DNA from: Candidatus Ratteibacteria bacterium
GTDB lineage: Bacteria; Ratteibacteria; UBA8468; B48-G9; JAFGKM01
Assembly: GCA_028697565.1 (NCBI GenBank)
Contig: JAQVEU010000060.1
Span: forward strand, 1-5,841
DNA: 5,841 nt
Direction: 5' to 3'
Shown: positions 5,168 through 5,841 of the stretch, in pieces
Layout: the number at the start of each line of letters is the position of its first letter
Position numbering within the stretch: the first letter of the stretch is position 1
Position numbers and translations under genes: made by a program
The notes under the pieces: generated by a model
The model's input: only the letters and a program-made list of their open reading frames with translations
Databases searched by the model: none
What the model was told of the DNA's origin: nothing

Positions 5168-5841
5168 ATGGAAAAGAAAGTAGTAAAAATTGGAGTTATC
5201 GGTGTTGGTGGTATGGGGTCTGCCCACTGCAAGATGATGAAGGACATAGAAGAGGCAGAACTTGTTTTTGTATGTGATATTGATAAGGATGTTGCAGAGT
5301 CCAAAGGCAAGGAGTTTAATGTTCCATCATTTACTGACTACAAGAAAGCCATAAAGAGTAAACTTGCAGACGCAGTGATTATAGCTACTCCACACTGGGT
5401 GCATCCGGAGATAGCAATATACGCCTTTAACAATAACCTCCATGTCCTCTCAGAAAAGCCCATAGCAGTTACTGTGTCAGATGCAGACAGGATGATAAAG
5501 GCAGCAAAGAAAAACAAAAAGATATTTGCTGTTATGTACCAGAGAAGGACAGAGCCATGGGTAAGAAAACTGAGAGAACTGATAGTAGAAAAGAGAATTA
5601 TAGGAGAGATTACAAGGACATTGTGTATTGACCCATGGTACCGGGCACAGGCGTATTATGATAGTGGTACCTGGCGTGCGACATGGAAAGGTGAGGGAGG
5701 AGGTGTCCTTATCAATCAGGCACCCCATACCATAGATATTTTCACAACAGTTGCAGGACTTCCTGTAAAAGTGGAGACAAAGACAAGGACACGGTTGCAT
5801 AAGATAGAGGTTGAGGATGAGGTCTGTGCGTTTTTAGAGTA
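5168..5841 (+). CDS. Gfo/Idh/MocA-family NAD(P)-dependent oxidoreductase (C-terminus cut by window edge)
   Basis: The frame is open for 224 codons to the right edge. Family enzymes are soluble dehydrogenases that oxidise or reduce sugars, inositols or sugar nucleotides. Seen: the Rossmann motif GVIGVGGMG (9-17), an acidic residue ending the second strand (Asp37, in VCDID), which suggests NAD(H) over NADP(H), IIATPHWVH (71-79), the family lysine in SEKP (95-98, Lys97) and the C-terminal-domain motif GGGVLINQAPHTID (177-190), with His187 and Asp190 in the usual HxxxD-type position. About 110-150 residues of the substrate-binding domain should lie beyond the window. The start has GGGAG six bases upstream and matches the family N-terminus. 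It is divergent from the minus-strand genes. The substrate cannot be assigned from this fragment. Confidence 0.93.
   Translation, partial: MEKKVVKIGVIGVGGMGSAHCKMMKDIEEAELVFVCDIDKDVAESKGKEFNVPSFTDYKKAIKSKLADAVIIATPHWVHPEIAIYAFNNNLHVLSEKPIAVTVSDADRMIKAAKKNKKIFAVMYQRRTEPWVRKLRELIVEKRIIGEITRTLCIDPWYRAQAYYDSGTWRATWKGEGGGVLINQAPHTIDIFTTVAGLPVKVETKTRTRLHKIEVEDEVCAFLE

Noticed and set aside
5477..5800. Cysteine-rich 107-residue minus-strand frame
   Set aside because: It lies wholly antisense to the well-supported dehydrogenase, has no ribosome site that I can see, and its cysteines arise from the complement of codons such as ACA and GCA.

Overview
The window is bacterial, with compact genes, short gaps, mostly good Shine-Dalgarno sites and σ70-like promoter candidates. 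Base composition is AT-rich (I judge it clearly below 45% GC by eye), with many lysine AAA and isoleucine ATA codons. The gene content (WecA-type GT4 enzyme, alanine racemase, short-chain prenyl synthase) points to a peptidoglycan-containing bacterium with lipid-linked glycan synthesis. Nothing here fixes the phylum; an uncultured or deep-branching lineage is a guess only.

Layout. Positions 1-4561 hold one minus-strand run, read right to left: a WecA/TagO-like polyprenyl-phosphate sugar-1-phosphate transferase (3467-4561), alanine racemase (2395-3489, overlapping the first by 23 nt), an IspA-like prenyl diphosphate synthase (1589-2389, 5 nt after alr), then after 59 nt an ABC-2 type ATPase (765-1529) and its permease (1-749, cut by the left edge). 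Spacing suggests one operon, at least for the first three genes. Positions 4562-4858 are non-coding and carry an AT-rich leader plus a GC-rich element of about 200 bp that folds on paper into a closed three-helix structure. Next come a small minus-strand gene for a 73-residue single-span membrane protein (4859-5080), an AT-rich divergent promoter region (5081-5167), and the plus-strand start of a Gfo/Idh/MocA-family dehydrogenase (5168 to the right edge).

How the genes fit together. The first three minus-strand genes share a cell-envelope theme. IspA would make the C15 allylic primer used for undecaprenyl phosphate, the WecA-like enzyme loads a sugar phosphate onto that lipid, and Alr supplies D-alanine for peptidoglycan. 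The ABC-2 exporter could be an envelope or drug transporter, but its cargo cannot be read from the sequence. The dehydrogenase is divergently transcribed and need not be related.

I see no convincing new defence, mobile or biosynthetic system. The most unusual item is the structured intergenic element at 4649-4847. Smaller oddities are an internally shortened prenyl synthase, an Asp-to-Glu change in a conserved metal-site motif of the WecA-like enzyme, and a pair of divergent promoter candidates whose -10 boxes overlap.
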